From an uncultured Erysipelotrichaceae bacterium (GTDB lineage: Bacteria; Bacillota_I; Bacilli_A; RFN20; CAG-826): a stretch of DNA of 50,684 nt. The notes under the pieces were generated by a model. It ran no database searches. It was not told where the DNA came from and was given only the letters and a program-made list of their open reading frames with translations. The stretch is taken from positions 1-50,684 of the forward strand of contig CADAXQ010000009.1 of assembly GCA_902791935.1 (NCBI GenBank), given 5' to 3'. The translations under genes and the position numbers were made by a program. Below are positions 8,760 to 17,588 of the stretch, in pieces. How positions within the stretch are numbered: the first letter of the stretch is position 1; the number at the start of each line of letters is the position of its first letter.

Positions 8760-9163
8760 TTAATACAACGTTAGAAAATCTTTTGCGTTTACCATTTTAG
8801 GAACCGTTACTGACGATTCTAAAAAATCCTTGTCTCCGGTCAAAAACAAATCGGCGCCCGCATTTAGAGCAGCCCGTAGAATTGGTCGATCCTTTTCGTC
8901 TCGAATTTTTCGTTCTGCATCCGTTTCTTCTTTTGGTGTTTGCACCATTGTGATGGTTTTGAGCGTCACGGAAAGGAATGTGTCCAACTCGGTCATCTTG
9001 CTAGGGAACTTTTCTTGAAACTTGCAACGCAATTCATCTAACGCATAATCGCAAATCAATGGTTCAAGGGAGGTTTTAGTGCTTTTTCAAGCGCTTCTGC
9101 GACGCATCCATCAGGAAAAAGAATAGCCGAGATGAAGATGTTGGTGTCGATCATGATCTTCAC
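8760..9163 (-). pseudogene. PIN-domain toxin, single-base frameshift
   Basis: A VapC-like PIN ribonuclease gene broken by one missing base. The N-terminal frame starts at GTG 9163 (overlapping the antitoxin stop as GTGA) or ATG 9154 and reads MIDTNIFISAILFPDG. At an A run (9074-9077) it shifts into the frame LICDYALDEL, then DEKDRPILRAAL and FLTGDKDFLE, to the stop at 8760. All four acidic active-site positions (DTN, DEL, DRP, GDKD) are present across the two frames, so the break is recent or a sequence error. As written, toxin activity should be lost while the antitoxin stays intact. Confidence 0.75.
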
Positions 9164-9441
9164 TGTGCGCTACCCTTTCTTCTAGATTCGGTGATCCATT
9201 CTGCGATGTCGTCCTCAGAAACGAACCCTGCTTTTTCTGCCTCGCCTTTCATTTGCTGTTGCAGGCGTTTTAAAGCGTATACAGCGGAATTCATCACATG
9301 GACGTCGTTGCCATCCACAACGAAAGTAACTCGGTCACCGACATTAATGCCAAGTGCCTCTCGCACGTTTTTCGGAATCGTTACCTGACCCTTGGACATT
9401 ACTTTTGCGTCATTCACAAATTCGATTGTAGCTGCTGCCAT
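9160..9441 (-). CDS. AbrB/MazE-type antitoxin
   Basis: A 93-aa protein with an N-terminal SpoVT/AbrB swapped-hairpin DNA-binding domain (AKVMSKGQVTIPKNVREALG, then VGDRVTFVVDGNDV, residues 12-52) and a charged C-terminal tail that would cover the partner toxin. It is upstream of and overlaps the PIN toxin by 4 nt, the usual antitoxin-first order. Its own promoter carries a perfect palindrome, so it probably represses itself. Confidence 0.85.
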   Translation of the reverse strand: MAAATIEFVNDAKVMSKGQVTIPKNVREALGINVGDRVTFVVDGNDVHVMNSAVYALKRLQQQMKGEAEKAGFVSEDDIAEWITESRRKGSAQ

Positions 9442-9457
9442 AATTTTAACTCCTCTT

Positions 9458-9515
9458 AAAGTAGGAAAGTAGGGATTTCCTACTTTTAGTATACAAAGAA
9501 AAGCAGGAAGTGCAA
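9458..9515 (-). promoter_or_regulatory. Autoregulated toxin-antitoxin promoter with operator
   Basis: On the minus strand a -35 TTGCAC (9515-9510), a 16-nt spacer and a -10 TATACT (9493-9488) precede the antitoxin. A perfect 11-bp inverted repeat, AAAGTAGGAAA (9458-9468) and TTTCCTACTTT (9476-9486), sits from just after the -10 across the expected transcript start. That position would block transcription when bound. Confidence 0.7.
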
Positions 9516-9659
9516 GAAATCATTCGCAAACCTGATTATTACAACTTTCAGGATGCCTTACCAAGGCTTTACTTTGTGAGGAAAAAGAACGAAAAAAAGA
9601 TCTGTTTTCACTCATTTTTTGTGAATGAGTCTCAACATCCCGTGAAAGTCGTATCCGAT

Positions 9660-9965
9660 TTAGCAGCCTTTGCCGTCAATGCGGCAAGCGGTTTTGCCAT
9701 GTAAAACTTCAGAATAAGAATGAAGGCCGACTTCACTTGGTTCTAACGTTACCCGGCCATCTTCCAATACGAAGCAGGGGATACCAACATCCCCTTCTTT
9801 TTTATAAGGCTCGAAGACGGGGTTTGTATCGCGTAAATCCAAAAATTGATGGAGAAGATGAACATCGCTGCCGATGTCGTAATAAACGAAGTTGGGGTTA
9901 CCGTCGATTTGCGTCTTCACATACGCGCAATACGGGCAAGAGGGCATGCCATATACTTTGATCAT
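9660..9965 (-). CDS. Glutaredoxin-like protein
   Basis: A 101-aa thioredoxin-fold protein. The N-terminus MIKVYGMPSCPYCAYVK carries a CPYC redox motif at about residues 10-13, and a glutaredoxin-type GIPCFVLEDG (cis-proline region) follows. It probably reduces disulfides or handles thiols in the cytoplasm. AAAGGAG lies before ATG. Single gene between the toxin-antitoxin locus and the repeat-flanked AlbA_2 regulator. Confidence 0.8.
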   Translation of the reverse strand: MIKVYGMPSCPYCAYVKTQIDGNPNFVYYDIGSDVHLLHQFLDLRDTNPVFEPYKKEGDVGIPCFVLEDGRVTLEPSEVGLHSYSEVLHGKTACRIDGKGC

Positions 9966-10128
9966 AAGAGGCTCCTTTCTGATGCTTCCATTTTACGAAA
10001 AAGCAATTCACATTCCCATTCAGACGCATTCTTGATCTACGGGACGGTTCCTTTGCCTTTGCTAAAAGGCGTCAAATCAGGATTTGAATCCTTTCTATCT
10101 GATCGTTCATTTAGCTCGTATATCATAT

Positions 10129-10296
10129 GTTTGCAACGAGATTGGCTCGTTGCAAACTAGGATGCAACGAGAGGATAAAAATGCGATAAAAGTAAAGGAA
10201 AAGCTTTCGTATAACTTTTAAAATTATTGCGATAGAATCTTAATTTTTGTGACCGTATAGCTTGATGTTGCAACGAGATTGGCTCGTTGCAAACTC
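10129..10296 (+). repeat. 168-bp direct repeat, copy 1 (palindrome array)
   Basis: A near-identical copy lies at 11609-11776 in the same orientation; the pair brackets the AlbA_2 gene. Each unit begins and ends with a palindrome, TTGCAACGAG and CTCGTTGCAA separated by ATTGG (here 10131-10155 and 10268-10292). A half-site ATGCAACGAGA follows the first palindrome. Between them is a shared AT-rich stretch. This copy lies just beyond the stop codon of the gene. Confidence 0.85.
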
Positions 10297-10309
10297 GTAC
10301 CGAAAGCCA

Positions 10310-11569
10310 TTATTTGATTTTGCGATAGGTTGTTGCGGAACTCTCGCCTTCTTTGAGAATAACGCCTTTTTTGATGAGGGAATTGAGTAGGCGCAACAAG
10401 GTGGCTTTGTTCAAATGAGTAGCGTTTTCCAATTCCAATCGGGAATAAGCCACATTGGAATTCATCCTTTGCAATAAGTTCGCTTCGGGGTTGGTTAGAA
10501 TAACATTGCTTTCGACTACCGGCAAAACGATGGTAACGCTGGTATCGAAAACCCTGAACTCAGGCTTGCTATAGCTTTGCTCATAGGAGCGGATGATTCG
10601 TTTAATTCCCGTCGCGAAGATTTCAACGATATTCAGACGGTGGAAGATGTCGGCTAAGATCGGGTTTCTCAAAGAGGAAAAACTGCCTTCTAGATATTGT
10701 TCTTTGGAAAGATTCGATGGCAATCCTCCAGGAGAGGTGATTTCTATTTTGTCAGGATAGAATCCGACTTTAGTGTTGACTCTGACGTCCCAAGTTCGGT
10801 GAATGAGAGCATTAGCAATCGCCTCACGGAATGCTTCGGAGGGGATTTTCTCTATTCTTTTTCGCGTAGTATCGACAATCTTTTCGTAGATATAGTTTCT
10901 TTCAAAGATGGCGACCACGTCATCATATTGCTTTAAAACGGATTCCCCGCTTAAGTTGATTCTTTCTTTGAAAGTGTTTTCGTCTTCGCCAAAAACGACG
11001 ACATCTAATCCGTAGAAATCGTTTTTGTCGGATAACAGGGCGGCTGCAACATTGTATCCGTCTTTGTCGGAAAAAAGCTGCAAGGTCTTCAAGGTATCCG
11101 TATTGAATTCGCTTAAGTGCAGCTTCTCCTGAAACTGATTGGCTAGATAGTGGAAGGTGAGATTTTGGTTGCGGGAAGGGGTCTCTTCGAAATCGAGATG
11201 GTTTCCGGATAGAATTAGTCTCTTCAATTCATAATCATCCACTTGCACCGTAGAACTGTCGTTCCTGCGATAGGCTTTTTCATGATAAAGGTATGGTGTA
11301 TTTTCACCTTGTTCGACGAAAAGGACGATGGTGCCATCCTCCTGAGCGGTCAAAGAAAACTTTGGCACGGGCTTCAGGGAATCGTTAATTTGCGATTCGA
11401 TGGACTCACAAAATGATTTGACGTCCTTTATGGGCGAAATGGAATGGTCGTCGTTGATGCCGAAAATGATTTTTCCAGAACCGTAATTCGCGAACGCCGA
11501 AACAGTTTTGAGATAACTACCGCTTGCTTCGCCTTTATATTCGAGTGTTGGATTCTCTTTTTTCATCAT
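10310..11569 (-). CDS. AlbA_2/HATPase regulator with C-terminal helix-turn-helix
   Basis: A 419-aa protein of the putative transcriptional regulator/helicase-like family. An N-terminal AlbA_2 domain (TLEYKGEASGSYLKTVSAFA, then GKIIFGINDD, residues 8-110) is followed by an HSP90-like ATPase domain HATPase_c_4 (EAFREAIANALIHRTWD, then ITSPGGLPSNL, about 240-345). The C-terminus, about the last 65 residues, is winged-helix-like. Such proteins often sit with stress or defence genes and regulate themselves. The flanking palindromes are natural candidates for its operator. It is a single gene in its own repeat-bounded block, which may have moved as a unit. Confidence 0.8.
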   Translation of the reverse strand: MMKKENPTLEYKGEASGSYLKTVSAFANYGSGKIIFGINDDHSISPIKDVKSFCESIESQINDSLKPVPKFSLTAQEDGTIVLFVEQGENTPYLYHEKAYRRNDSSTVQVDDYELKRLILSGNHLDFEETPSRNQNLTFHYLANQFQEKLHLSEFNTDTLKTLQLFSDKDGYNVAAALLSDKNDFYGLDVVVFGEDENTFKERINLSGESVLKQYDDVVAIFERNYIYEKIVDTTRKRIEKIPSEAFREAIANALIHRTWDVRVNTKVGFYPDKIEITSPGGLPSNLSKEQYLEGSFSSLRNPILADIFHRLNIVEIFATGIKRIIRSYEQSYSKPEFRVFDTSVTIVLPVVESNVILTNPEANLLQRMNSNVAYSRLELENATHLNKATLLRLLNSLIKKGVILKEGESSATTYRKIK

Positions 11570-11608
11570 AGAACGACCTCTGATGAAATTGTAGCTTGTT
11601 ATATCCTA

Positions 11609-11776
11609 GTTTGCAACGAGATTGGCTCGTTGCAAACACGAATGCAACGAGAAGCCAAAAATGCGATAAAAGTTAAGAAATAGCTTTCGTATAACTTTTA
11701 AAATTATTGCGATAGAATCTTAATTTTTATGACAATATAGCTTGATGTTGCAACGAGATTGGCTCGTTGCAAACTC
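11609..11776 (+). repeat. 168-bp direct repeat, copy 2 (upstream of AlbA_2 gene)
   Basis: Partner of the repeat at 10129-10296 with only a few base differences. It holds palindromes at 11611-11635 and 11748-11772 and the same half-site. It lies 40 bp upstream of the AlbA_2 start codon, so this copy probably contains the promoter/operator of that gene; the other copy would then be a duplicate control region beyond its 3' end. Confidence 0.85.
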
Positions 11777-12036
11777 AATGAAAAGAGAGGGTTAAAACAT
11801 GGGTAGTAGAAGATGATAAGAGGAGGCGTATCCATAAAAGCGATTGTTAGATAACCTCTTTAAAAGAAGAGTCCGTTTTTGCGTATTGGGCCAAGCTTCT
11901 CCTAAATCTTGTGGAAAAGAATGTGAATTTGAGCAACTTTGACCTATTTTCATCTACGGCAATCTGTTTTTTCTTATAATAGCAAGGAACAATACGAAAC
12001 GAATTGGGTATCCGCCCGTTCCTTTGGAGGAACCTT
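11777..12036 (+). promoter_or_regulatory. Upstream region of GH78 gene
   Basis: 260 bp without a gene. A consensus -10 TATAAT is at 11975-11980 but no -35 at proper spacing. GGAGG (12026-12030 region) precedes the ATG at 12037. Nothing else recognisable. Confidence 0.4.
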
Positions 12037-13674
12037 ATGATCGAAACACAAGAAATTGCGACTCCTATTTATCCTTCCCGTGTGGTGGAGGTTAGTCCCG
12101 ATGCCAAGAACGCCGAGAGTCTTTTAGAGATTCATCCGTTGGCCATCAATTTGATTTCAGATCTCAATGAGGCGTTCGTTCTTCCTTCCAATGCCCATAT
12201 TGTGTTGGATTTCGGCGAAGAATACGCCGGCGGGATTCGCTTTTTGGTGCGCGCGTTAGGCGGTGCCAAAATCAACTCTAACCCACTACGCATTCGCTTT
12301 GGGGAATCGTTAGGCGAAGCGATGGTGAACATCGGTGATAAAAATGCGACGGGCGATCATTCTCCCCGTGACTTTGTTTATGCGATGCCGAACTTATGCG
12401 ATAACACGGTTGGCTATTCTGGTTTCCGTTTTGTACGGATAGATAACATCGGAGAAGCAACGATGTATTTCCAAGCCATCGTTTTAATGGCTCGCCATCC
12501 GAACGTATCGCGCGTTGCCCATTTCCGTTCCGATGACGCACGATTAAATCGTATCTTCAAAATTGCCTGCCGTACGGCCTTTCTTTGCTTACAAAACGGC
12601 TATCTCTATGATGGCATCAAACGGGATCGTCTCGTTTGGACAGGCGACATGGGGATTGAAGTCAAAACCTTGTTAGATGGTTATGGTGCTTTGGATGGCA
12701 TCCGTCGTTCGTTAGATTTCTGCCGCGATTCTTATCCCTTACCTGCATGGATGAACGCCATTCCGTCTTATTCGTTATGGTGGATTATTGAACTTGAAGA
12801 TTATTATCGTAGAACCGGTGAACTGGATTGGTTAAAAACCAACGCCCGTTATTTACAGGGATTAATCCATCAGCTTTCTACCTGTGTCGACAAAGAAGGA
12901 CGACTGAACTTTGATTTATGCCCTGAAGCCATCCATAGTGAGCTTGAATACTTTATCGACTGGCCAACATTTGGCAACGAGAACAATGAAACGGCAGTGG
13001 TAGCGCTGCTTAAGATTGCTTTACGGAGTGCCGTCTATCTTTATAACGTCTTAGGTCTCGATTCCGAACCGATTAAGGCATTATCGCAGAAAGTGCGTGA
13101 AGTGCCGTTAACGAAGAAAGCCATGAAAGGCCAAATCGGAACGGTTTATGAAGGATATGGTCGTGGTAACCTCGACGCCTTGGTAAAAGATGGGGGTCAC
13201 GGTTTCTCTACCTTCTCGACCTATCTTTGCTTGAAAGCATTGTCAGATGGCGGTCGCGTGGAGGATGCCTTACGTTGCTTAATCGAATACTATGGCGGCA
13301 TGTTAGATCATGGCGCGACGACCTTCTTTGAAGATTATGACTTGGATTGGGAAGGCCTCGGCGTGGATCAAATGCCGGAAGAAGGAAAACCTTATTTGGC
13401 ATCCGATTATGGGGACCATTGTTATCTCGGTTATCGGCTTAGTTTATGCCATGGTTGGGCTTCGGGCCCCGCGCCATTCTTGCTAGAAGAAGTGGCTGGG
13501 TTCCATCCGTTAGATGCCTATCATTACGAGATTGCACCTAAATTAGGGCCAATTCAGACTCTTGATGCTACTATTGCAACCGTGGCTGGACCCTTAACGA
13601 TTCATTGCCGTGAAGGCAAACTCGTCAGTTACGAAAAACCTGACGAAATCATGGTCACCTTCCGCGTTCAATAA
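12037..13674 (+). CDS. GH78-type alpha-L-rhamnosidase-like glycosidase
   Basis: 545 aa, intracellular (no signal peptide). A short N-terminal beta-sandwich part (to about 165) is followed by an (alpha/alpha)6 barrel of the bacterial rhamnosidase type. The active-site loop DGIKRDRLVWTGD (about 192-204) corresponds to the DxxxRERLxWxGD signature of GH78, and acidic residues in TTFFEDYDLDW (about 430) fit the second catalytic region. It is shorter than the usual 900-1100-aa extracellular enzymes, so it likely trims imported oligosaccharides. Substrate could differ from rhamnosides. ATG 12037 was chosen for its GGAGG. Ends at a strong terminator. Confidence 0.75.
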   Translation: MIETQEIATPIYPSRVVEVSPDAKNAESLLEIHPLAINLISDLNEAFVLPSNAHIVLDFGEEYAGGIRFLVRALGGAKINSNPLRIRFGESLGEAMVNIGDKNATGDHSPRDFVYAMPNLCDNTVGYSGFRFVRIDNIGEATMYFQAIVLMARHPNVSRVAHFRSDDARLNRIFKIACRTAFLCLQNGYLYDGIKRDRLVWTGDMGIEVKTLLDGYGALDGIRRSLDFCRDSYPLPAWMNAIPSYSLWWIIELEDYYRRTGELDWLKTNARYLQGLIHQLSTCVDKEGRLNFDLCPEAIHSELEYFIDWPTFGNENNETAVVALLKIALRSAVYLYNVLGLDSEPIKALSQKVREVPLTKKAMKGQIGTVYEGYGRGNLDALVKDGGHGFSTFSTYLCLKALSDGGRVEDALRCLIEYYGGMLDHGATTFFEDYDLDWEGLGVDQMPEEGKPYLASDYGDHCYLGYRLSLCHGWASGPAPFLLEEVAGFHPLDAYHYEIAPKLGPIQTLDATIATVAGPLTIHCREGKLVSYEKPDEIMVTFRVQ

Positions 13675-13686
13675 AAAAGAAAAAAA

Positions 13687-13718
13687 GCGATTTTCCTTGG
13701 GGAAAGTCGCCTTTTTTG
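13687..13718. terminator. Shared bidirectional terminator
   Basis: 10-bp stem (13687-13696 with 13701-13710, one G-U pair), loop TTGG, A-run before and CTTTTTT after. It lies between two convergent genes, GH78 and the membrane protein, and can stop both. Confidence 0.8.
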
Positions 13719-13733
13719 ATAGGAAAGGAAGAA

Positions 13734-14462
13734 TTAGTTCTCTTTCTTTTCGTCTTCTTTAGCAGAAGCGTCTACCACGTCAACTTTCTTTTCTTCTTCG
13801 CCATGACCGACCGTCTTGACGACAACCACTTCGACGGTTGGGACGAAGGTGGCAAGCACCAAGTAAGCGGCATAGACAATGAGGATAACACCGAAGATGA
13901 TCAATTGCGCACCTTGGGTGATAATGGTGTCGCCATTGCTGTTCTTGGCTAAGCATAACGCACCAAGCACAATCGAAGCGGCGGAAACCACAAGACCAAC
14001 CACAAAGGCAGGAATTGCTTTCTTCACGGCTTTTTCCCGGATTCCGTTCACTAAGATGAAAGCGGCGTCAACTAACATGACAGAGCCAACGACGATCAAC
14101 GCATAAGGAACGAAGCCCAAAAGAAGCATCAACATTTGGGCAGCAGTGCGTGCCACAACGAGCCAAATGCCAATCGCGAGGGTCATACCAGCACCAGAAG
14201 CGGCAGCGGCAAAGCCTTTATGATTGAAAATGGCAGCGACGAGGGCAGCAATGATGACTAACGAACCAATCGCGATGAAGGCAATGCCAAGCACCAAAGA
14301 GATGGCGTTTAACGCATCCTCAGAAGGATTGTTGACGGTTCCGCTTTCCCAGTTGATGGTGGTGTTCCCGAGTTGGGCGCCCGCAACCACGATGAGAATG
14401 CCGATCGTCAAGATTAACGCGGCCTCAATCCATTTGTTGATAGATTTCTTTACGAATTCCAT
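13734..14462 (-). CDS. Hypothetical polytopic membrane protein
   Basis: 242 aa with about six hydrophobic segments rich in Ala/Ile/Val/Gly and a highly acidic/lysine cytoplasmic tail (EEEKKVDVVD, then EDEKKEN). No enzyme motif is visible and I do not recognise the family. AAAGGAG precedes the ATG. Stands alone, divergent from the ECF S-component gene. Confidence 0.7.
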   Translation of the reverse strand: MEFVKKSINKWIEAALILTIGILIVVAGAQLGNTTINWESGTVNNPSEDALNAISLVLGIAFIAIGSLVIIAALVAAIFNHKGFAAAASGAGMTLAIGIWLVVARTAAQMLMLLLGFVPYALIVVGSVMLVDAAFILVNGIREKAVKKAIPAFVVGLVVSAASIVLGALCLAKNSNGDTIITQGAQLIIFGVILIVYAAYLVLATFVPTVEVVVVKTVGHGEEEKKVDVVDASAKEDEKKEN

Positions 14463-14597
14463 GTTCTAAAATTCTCCTTTCCGCTAAACATTGTAGGCAT
14501 TTCTAGCGAGAATTCTATGAATATTTTTGTTTTTAAAAAATTCATCAATCCATCGATAATTTGTTGATTTTTTACCTTCATAGCAAAGAAAATCGCC

Positions 14598-14603
14598 TAT
14601 AAT
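14598..14603 (+). promoter_or_regulatory. -10 box giving a near-leaderless ECF transcript
   Basis: Perfect TATAAT ending 11 nt before the ATG at 14615. The predicted RNA would have a leader of about five bases and no ribosome-binding site. No -35 at normal distance. Confidence 0.5.
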
Positions 14604-14614
14604 CTCCTTTGCCT

Positions 14615-15373
14615 ATGGAAAGACAACGTAAAACCCTGCTTTATGCGATTGACATTGCTCTGTTTACGGCCCTTAGTTTCGGAGCAACTTATATTGCGAT
14701 TCCTTTTGGCGTTTCGAAAATCCATCTTGGCAACTTTGTTTGCTTATTAGCCTCTTTATTATTAGGACCGTGGATTGGCGGTATCTCTGGTGGGTTAGGC
14801 ATGATGCTAAACGACATTGCCTGCAACTATGATTGGACCACGTTTGTTCGAACGTTCGTTTTGAAGTTTTTGATGGGAGTAGTGGCAGGAGGTCTTTTTC
14901 GGTTTTGCTTGAAGCATCATCGGAAAGGGACCATCGAATTAGGGGTGGCAACGTTTTGCATCGCTGGTTGTTTTGCCTTTACGTTAGAAGAATATCTTCG
15001 TGAGGCGAGTGCTCTTCGTTTGGCGACCATGATTTCATTTGCTTGCCTTTTAGGACTATTCATCTCTGCGTTTATTGCCTCTTTCTGGCTTAAGCCGTGG
15101 GTCAAGGTTGCGTTATTTTCATTAACGATTGCATTGTTAGTGAATGTCGTTGGAGAGTTCTTCCTACGCATTCCCCTCAATATGGTAAAAGGATTTTCCT
15201 TAGAGCAAGCCGTAACCGTCTCTTTTGCCAAATTGCCAGCCGCCTTATTCACCTCTGTGATTTCGATTGCCTTTGTGGCTTTCGCCTTCTACCCCGTTTA
15301 CCTGGCTACGAGACGTCATAATCCGTTGAATGATCTAGATCTCTATCTTGCTCCGGAAGTCAAAAAACCATAA
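14615..15373 (+). CDS. ECF transporter S component
   Basis: A 252-aa membrane protein resembling substrate-binding S components of energy-coupling-factor vitamin importers. Early segments read HLGNFVCLLASLLLGPWIGG and SGGLGMMLNDIACNYDW, then LKFLMGVVAGGLFR, the pattern of this family. About six transmembrane helices. No AT module is nearby, so it probably shares one encoded elsewhere (group II ECF). The vitamin is not deducible, as no riboswitch is present. The start is ATG 14615, not the upstream TTG. Confidence 0.7.
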   Translation: MERQRKTLLYAIDIALFTALSFGATYIAIPFGVSKIHLGNFVCLLASLLLGPWIGGISGGLGMMLNDIACNYDWTTFVRTFVLKFLMGVVAGGLFRFCLKHHRKGTIELGVATFCIAGCFAFTLEEYLREASALRLATMISFACLLGLFISAFIASFWLKPWVKVALFSLTIALLVNVVGEFFLRIPLNMVKGFSLEQAVTVSFAKLPAALFTSVISIAFVAFAFYPVYLATRRHNPLNDLDLYLAPEVKKP

Positions 15374-15437
15374 GTATCCTTCTTCTTTTTGTGTTGGAAA
15401 GCGGTAGAATGGTTGCCATCCTGCTGAGGCAGGAGCT

Positions 15438-16841
15438 ATGAAAAAGACCATTGATTTAGGCAGCCCAAATACTTTAAAAAGCGTTCTCCATCTGATGATT
15501 CCAGCGATGATTGCGCAATGGATCTCGGTGCTTTATAACATCGTGGACCGTATCTATATTGGCAATCTTCCCACCAACGGGGCGATTTCTTTGGTCGGAG
15601 CAGGGGTATGCGCTCCGATTACAACGTTAGTGACCTCTTTTGCTTATTTAATTACTTATGGCGCCTCTCCCTTGTTTTCCATGTCTTTGGGGCAAAACAA
15701 CAAGGAAGATGCGGAAAAGATATTCTCTAACGCCATGCTGATGTTAGTCGTTCTTTCCGTGGTTGTGGTGGGGCTAGGCTATGCTTTGTTAGAACCGATG
15801 CTTTATTTATTCGGCGCCTCAGCAGAATCATTCCCTTATGCGAAGGATTATATGATTTGGTTTTTAACAGGGGGCGTCTTTGCGTTTTTATCCATCGGCT
15901 TAAATCAGTTCTTGGTGGCACAGGGATTATCGATTGCGTCGATGATTGGTTCCTTAGCTTCTTGTATTTTCAATATTGTGCTCGATCCGATTTTCCTTTA
16001 CGTGTTTGATCTAGGCGTCAAAGGAGCAGCCATGGCGACCGCCATCTCTTGGTTCTTATATTTCTTACTGGTCTTGGCTTTTATTGGTTGGCGCGCACCG
16101 ACCAAACGCTTCTTTGGCGGCTATTCTTGGCGCATTATGCGTAAGATTTTAAAGCTAGGATTTTCTCCATTCATCATTTTAAGCACGGATTCTGTCGTGG
16201 TGATTGCGTTAAACGTCGTCTTACAACAATCGGGAGGAAATGGGGATTTCTATATCGAGTGCTCCACGATTGTGCAGGCGTTTTTCTCTTTGATGACAGG
16301 ACCCTTACTTGGCATTTCTAGTGGCACCCAGCCTGTTTTGGCTTATCTCTTTGGGGCAAGAAAAGTGGACTTGGTCAAAAAAGCAGAGTTTCAAATTACG
16401 GTTTGCGGCCTTATCTTTACAACTACCTGTTTCGTTTTGTCTTTCTTTACCGCGCAGCCATTCGCGGAATTGTTCTTAAAGTTCTCACCGAACGTCTCTT
16501 CTTCGGCAAATGAGGTCATTGCCTCTTCTTCCAAATACATTCACTGGTATATGTATTCGGCCATTTTGTTGACGTTCCAATATACGATGGTCGATGGATT
16601 AACCGGCATTGGAAAAGCCAAATATTCTATTTGGTTATCCATCAACCGCAAAATCATTTTGTTATTGCCGTTGACACTGCTACTTCCTTATGTGACGCAC
16701 AACCCCGAAACGGCTTTTATTGCTGAACCGATTGCGGATGGTGTCGGCGGCATTGTTAGCTTCGTTACCTTTATGATTTTGATACCGCGTATTCTTGCGA
16801 AACAACGTGATTCTAAGGAAAGCGCCTTGGACGAAGCATAG
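15438..16841 (+). CDS. MATE family multidrug/sodium antiporter
   Basis: A 467-aa, 12-helix efflux transporter of the MATE superfamily (DinF/MepA-like). Opening segments SVLHLMIPAMIAQWISVLYN and IVDRIYIGN are the family hallmark, with a second, related half after about 235 (ILKLGFSPFIILSTDSVVVI). It exports cationic compounds using an ion gradient. A small hairpin CCTGC/GCAGG lies directly before the start, and a TAGAAT -10-like box lies at 15405. It is followed 23 nt later by another membrane gene on the same strand. Confidence 0.9.
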   Translation: MKKTIDLGSPNTLKSVLHLMIPAMIAQWISVLYNIVDRIYIGNLPTNGAISLVGAGVCAPITTLVTSFAYLITYGASPLFSMSLGQNNKEDAEKIFSNAMLMLVVLSVVVVGLGYALLEPMLYLFGASAESFPYAKDYMIWFLTGGVFAFLSIGLNQFLVAQGLSIASMIGSLASCIFNIVLDPIFLYVFDLGVKGAAMATAISWFLYFLLVLAFIGWRAPTKRFFGGYSWRIMRKILKLGFSPFIILSTDSVVVIALNVVLQQSGGNGDFYIECSTIVQAFFSLMTGPLLGISSGTQPVLAYLFGARKVDLVKKAEFQITVCGLIFTTTCFVLSFFTAQPFAELFLKFSPNVSSSANEVIASSSKYIHWYMYSAILLTFQYTMVDGLTGIGKAKYSIWLSINRKIILLLPLTLLLPYVTHNPETAFIAEPIADGVGGIVSFVTFMILIPRILAKQRDSKESALDEA

Positions 16842-16864
16842 AAAAGCGATTACCATAGAGACAT

Positions 16865-17509
16865 ATGCAGATTGTGGAAAAGAAGAAAGCCGCGGAACAT
16901 GCGGCGATCAAGCGTGAGAAAACTTATAACTTTTTCGGCTTTACCATTTTTGATGGCATCCATGCGTTGGCCATCGTGGTCTTGATTTTGTTATTTCTCG
17001 AAGAACCTTCGGAAACACGGAATAATGAAATTGCCTATCAAATTGTAGAAATCATCTTTGCTGCCGTCTTAATTGCTTTTGTCGATGCCTTGGCTGAAAA
17101 AGACAGCAATGCGGATTTACACGAGATTCGGAATTACTACACATTTGCCTGGATTATTGCGGCGGCTGCCATTTTGGTACCGAACTGCATTCCCTTTCCC
17201 CATCGTTTAGCGGGGGATGTCACTCTTTTAGATACGATGTACTTCATGAAAACGGGCTTTGCGCTGGTGGGCTTCCTTTGCATTCTTCTTACGATGGTGA
17301 TGGACCATCATCTAAAACTTTGGAAGGCGTTCCTATTAAGCGGCATCGTTTGCCTTGATTTGAGCATTCCTTTCGCGATCGCGGAACAATATTTGCCATT
17401 TCATGGAGCCATCTCGATTTTAGAAACCATTGCTGCGTTAGCGCCGCTAGCACCGACGGTCTTTGCGATTCTTTCATTCCGTCGCTTCCCAAACGCAGAA
17501 GAAAATTAA
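16865..17509 (+). CDS. Hypothetical six-helix membrane protein
   Basis: 214 aa. A charged N-terminus (about 20 residues) is followed by about six transmembrane segments (e.g. ALAIVVLILLFLEE, FAWIIAAAAILVPN, LVGFLCILLTMVM). No known motif. It starts 23 nt after the MATE stop with no SD, and may have its own promoter (TACCAT-like box 8 nt before ATG). Confidence 0.65.
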   Translation: MQIVEKKKAAEHAAIKREKTYNFFGFTIFDGIHALAIVVLILLFLEEPSETRNNEIAYQIVEIIFAAVLIAFVDALAEKDSNADLHEIRNYYTFAWIIAAAAILVPNCIPFPHRLAGDVTLLDTMYFMKTGFALVGFLCILLTMVMDHHLKLWKAFLLSGIVCLDLSIPFAIAEQYLPFHGAISILETIAALAPLAPTVFAILSFRRFPNAEEN

Positions 17510-17588
17510 CAAATTCCGCTACGATGTCGCTTCCTTTTAAAAAGGAAAGCGCTACAATGAACAAGCATTCTTTGCGTAAGGAGAACTT

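Noticed and set aside
9510..9704. 64-codon plus-strand frame
   Set aside because: Starts inside the toxin-antitoxin -35 region, has no ribosome site and overlaps the glutaredoxin end; unlikely composition.
10129..11776. CRISPR-like array
   Set aside because: The palindromes are four in two large duplicated blocks, with no regular spacer series and no cas genes.
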